Assembly: GCF_933775445.1 (NCBI RefSeq) | Contig: NC_065874.1 | Location: 1,676,501-1,740,500, forward strand | Length of the DNA: 64,000 bases | Reading direction: 5' to 3' | Source of the DNA: Argentina anserina | Taxonomy: Eukaryota > Streptophyta > Magnoliopsida > Rosales > Rosaceae | Shown: positions 61,732-64,000 of the stretch, piece after piece | Position numbering within the stretch: the first letter of the stretch is position 1 | Layout of the letters: every line of letters begins with the position of its first letter | Position numbers and translations under genes: made by a program | The notes under the pieces: generated by a model | Seen by the model: only the letters and a program-made list of their open reading frames with translations | What the model was told of the DNA's origin: nothing | The model's database searches: none

Positions 61732-61999
61732 TTTGAATCCGTTTTGATGCAATGCTAGAGATTTTAGTTGTTCCTTTTATATTTCAGCTTCTAATTTTTC
61801 TAGCATTGTATGTTCTAGCGCTTCATTGATTTAGAAGATGGTGTACTTTAGGTTTATGAGTCTAGTTGCATAGACTTGATTTGAAAATCTTAGGAGATTT
61901 CTCTTATTGTCGACATTTGAATGGGTTATCTCTTGTACTGCTTGCTGAGTTTAATATACTATGACCAACTATTCAAAAAAAAAAGGCCATAATCTTATT

Positions 62000-64000
62000 T
62001 TAAACAATGGGTCAATTTAAGTTGCATAAATTTTGCTTGAAAAATGGAAAACCCCAAGATATTTCATAATGCCCCATATATGTATGTATGTATATACCGA
62101 TCATTAGTGACAACAACTGACAACTACATTCGTTGAAAATACTTGTAGATTCTTCGATCAGCATCACAAGGCCGGCATCCCATCATTTTATGGTATATAT
62201 TCTTTGATTTCCATTATACAATTTAAAAACTATGCATGATTACAATCGTCTATCCAGCTTGTTTCTTCGATTACAATCGTTACCCAACTAATTCATACTT
62301 CTTATACATTAAAAGACAAAGAACGTACGTTCTAACGTCTATACAATTTTATATATGAGAGAGCCGTTCGAGTTCTATATGCTGAAACTCGATCTCATCA
62401 CATGAACTTTATATTATCTAATATGGACGCTAGCTAACTAGAATTGTATACTTGTAATTTCAGCTATCGAGTCGTTGACTCCATCAACACAACTGTAGCT
62501 GTTTATTTCAGCCTAAGGTAGCCAACAAATATCTAAGAGATTAATGCTAGTTAGAAAGTTGTTGCAATATGACAGACTAGGCATATGGCATGGCCGGGAG
62601 TTAAATAAGGACACGTCTCCCATGGACGGGATGTTGGGGTTTGGGCACCAAAGAAACACTGTGCCGCGCCAACCACCACGATAATACAATTGAGCTTTCG
62701 ATTCCCTTCAATGTGAGCGAGAACCAAAGCCTTAACCACAATATGTCATGAATCCTAGCTTTATAACATACATGAATGACATTAATGGAGTAGTGCCGCT
62801 CCTAGTTTGCTAGATCTTAACCTGGACCAGATTTCTGTGAACTTTTGCAGGTAGAGTTTGTATGTAAGAAGGGCAATAAATTCAGTCAACTAATTACTCC
62901 ATGGAGTCCATGGTCCATAGTCCACACCACGATATTAACTTCAGAACTAATCCATCGTTATAGTGCATTTTGTGGCACCCGAAGTGTCCAAGTTGATGAT
63001 TTTTGATACTAAATTGTCCTGCACCCAAAGCCAATTTGATTATTTCCATTCAAATGAGACAAGAACTGAGCTTAGGAAGTTGAAGAATTACAAGTTGATC
63101 ATAAGATAATACAACTTTTTCATTCTCCAGGAACATTTTAGTTCTAGCTTTTGACAGTCCAAGATGATCTAATTTTTTCTGGAGTTGCATGTGATTATAG
63201 AGAGAATATATGCCACAACTACATTATGATTAAGTACGTACACAGGAAAAAAACTCATATAAATTGCATGGAGGAATATCAATATAGTGATATATATGCC
63301 TCTAGTAGTGTATAGAAAATTCAAAATTCAGACTACTACAGTATTCTGCCTCTGCATCCTCTCAAGAGCACCGAATTAAAGCGCCCTTGGGGAGAATCAT
63401 CTTTAGGCTTCTTTCTCTTGTTAGCCAAATGGGACATCTTTTTGGATGAAATTAATCTTGCTTATTCAAATCCTTATACAACAATCATCCTATAAATAAA
63501 TCTATAAAGTGTTCTTCACCAATTCTCCATAATTCCCTCTGTAATTTCCTTTTTCAATCACTACCCGTGATTTACGCTCACATTTTTGTGAAATCTCAAC
63601 CATCTTCTCCTCTTCGAAATTACTTTGTTCTTCTGGTAATTCAATGTCTTCATCATAACTAGCACTAGTAACTTTTATCTCCCCATCAAATCTCAACTTG
63701 TCTTCATCATTGACCAAAAACTTGTGATCCTTTTGCATCGTATCACTCATATCCTATCCTTAGGTACAAGAGAGTCTGTTTGTCCTTGCGGACACAGTTC
63801 GTTTGATTCGAAGCATATGTCGGAACATATTCTCGTTTCCGTATTGCACCTCAAACTCGAGCCATTTGTTCCAGAAATCCACATCAAAATTTGGATGTGA
63901 AAACTGTGATTCATGTGTATATATACTCCCCGAGCTCGAGAAATTTCACCCAAGCTGAGCATACTTCAAACACATTGCTTTAACATCTCAAGCTACCAGC
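62000..64000. other. Right-hand spacer with weak minus-strand frames
   Basis: Mostly AT-rich. On the minus strand, frames at 63747-63962 and 63502-63750 overlap by a few bases. The second is acidic and Lys/Glu-rich (MSDTMQKDHKFLVNDEDKLR, later EEKMVEISQKCERKSRV). They might be exons of a gene that starts beyond the window, but no domain or firm splice site supports this. Confidence 0.35.

Larger units (their letters stand above)
53645..61999 (+). mobile_element. A-tailed retroposed sequence hosting nested transposons
   Basis: AAGGCCATAATCTTATT (17 bases) occurs at 53645-53661 and again at 61983-61999. Immediately before the second copy is a run of ten A residues. A 15-17 bp target duplication with a 3' A tail is the mark of LINE-type retrotransposition on the plus strand. 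Removing the nested insertions leaves about 0.95 kb: 53662-54008, 54489-54556, 58861-58921 and 61499-61982. The first piece carries ...HRFLVGQLLSAKFSSLKG..., which loosely recalls LINE ORF1 N-termini. The last piece carries a coherent frame ending with a stop at 61729-61731. It could be a 5'-truncated LINE or a processed retrocopy; I cannot tell which. Confidence 0.75.

Overview
This window is nuclear DNA from a flowering plant. The genes carry many short introns with GT-AG borders, the spacers are AT-rich, and the proteins are plant families: WRC/RING/JmjC, R2R3-MYB, DUF3774 wound-induced peptides, STP sugar transporters and plant LysM proteins. The protein resemblances suggest a eudicot. A rosid, perhaps Rosaceae, is my guess, and the sequence does not prove it. 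No bacterial operon, CRISPR array or organellar block is visible.

Gene-bearing part, 0.7-46.5 kb. A JMJ24-like WRC/RING/JmjC protein (677-5892, +) faces an ABC1/UbiB-family atypical kinase (6963-9823, -). After a long spacer come a MYB102-like R2R3 factor (15743-17032, -) and a PAP-specific phosphatase of the inositol monophosphatase superfamily (22159-25088, -). Next are two small DUF3774 wound-induced proteins (28502 and 36069, +), a tRNA-Leu(CAA) (29189-29272, -), a small plastid-type protein of unknown function (29476-30204, +) and a VAP/MSP-domain protein without a membrane anchor (32461-34889, +). A tandem cluster of three short secreted LysM genes follows (37347-41062, +); the third is broken by an insertion. 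Last is an STP1/12-type hexose/H+ symporter (44074-46455, -). Intron borders and reading phase were worked out by hand and close correctly for every gene model called CDS.

Repeat-bearing part, 46.5-64 kb. I see no intact host gene here. A non-autonomous CACTA element (48536-51531, TSD TAC) carries exon-like internal sequence. It is followed by a nested insertion complex (53645-61999). The outer layer is an A-tailed retroposed sequence with a 15-17 bp target duplication. Inside it lie a TIR element, a hAT element with an 8-bp duplication and transposase remains, a foldback element flanked by about 285-bp direct repeats, and a 2.6 kb solo LTR.

Smaller mobile pieces lie between the genes: a hAT MITE with perfect 8-bp duplications (19656-19911), a foldback MITE (12578-12958), a truncated LTR copy (25312-26206), and a TIR element inside a TGTCACACTA minisatellite (26285-27400).

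The genes do not form a pathway. Several (MYB102-like, PAP phosphatase, wound-induced proteins, LysM proteins, sugar transporter) belong to families linked to stress or wounding elsewhere, but their proximity here is probably chance. The strongest candidates for a second look are the nested complex, the LysM cluster, the CACTA element with internal exon-like sequence, and the JmjC protein lacking both iron-binding histidines with a duplicated terminal exon.
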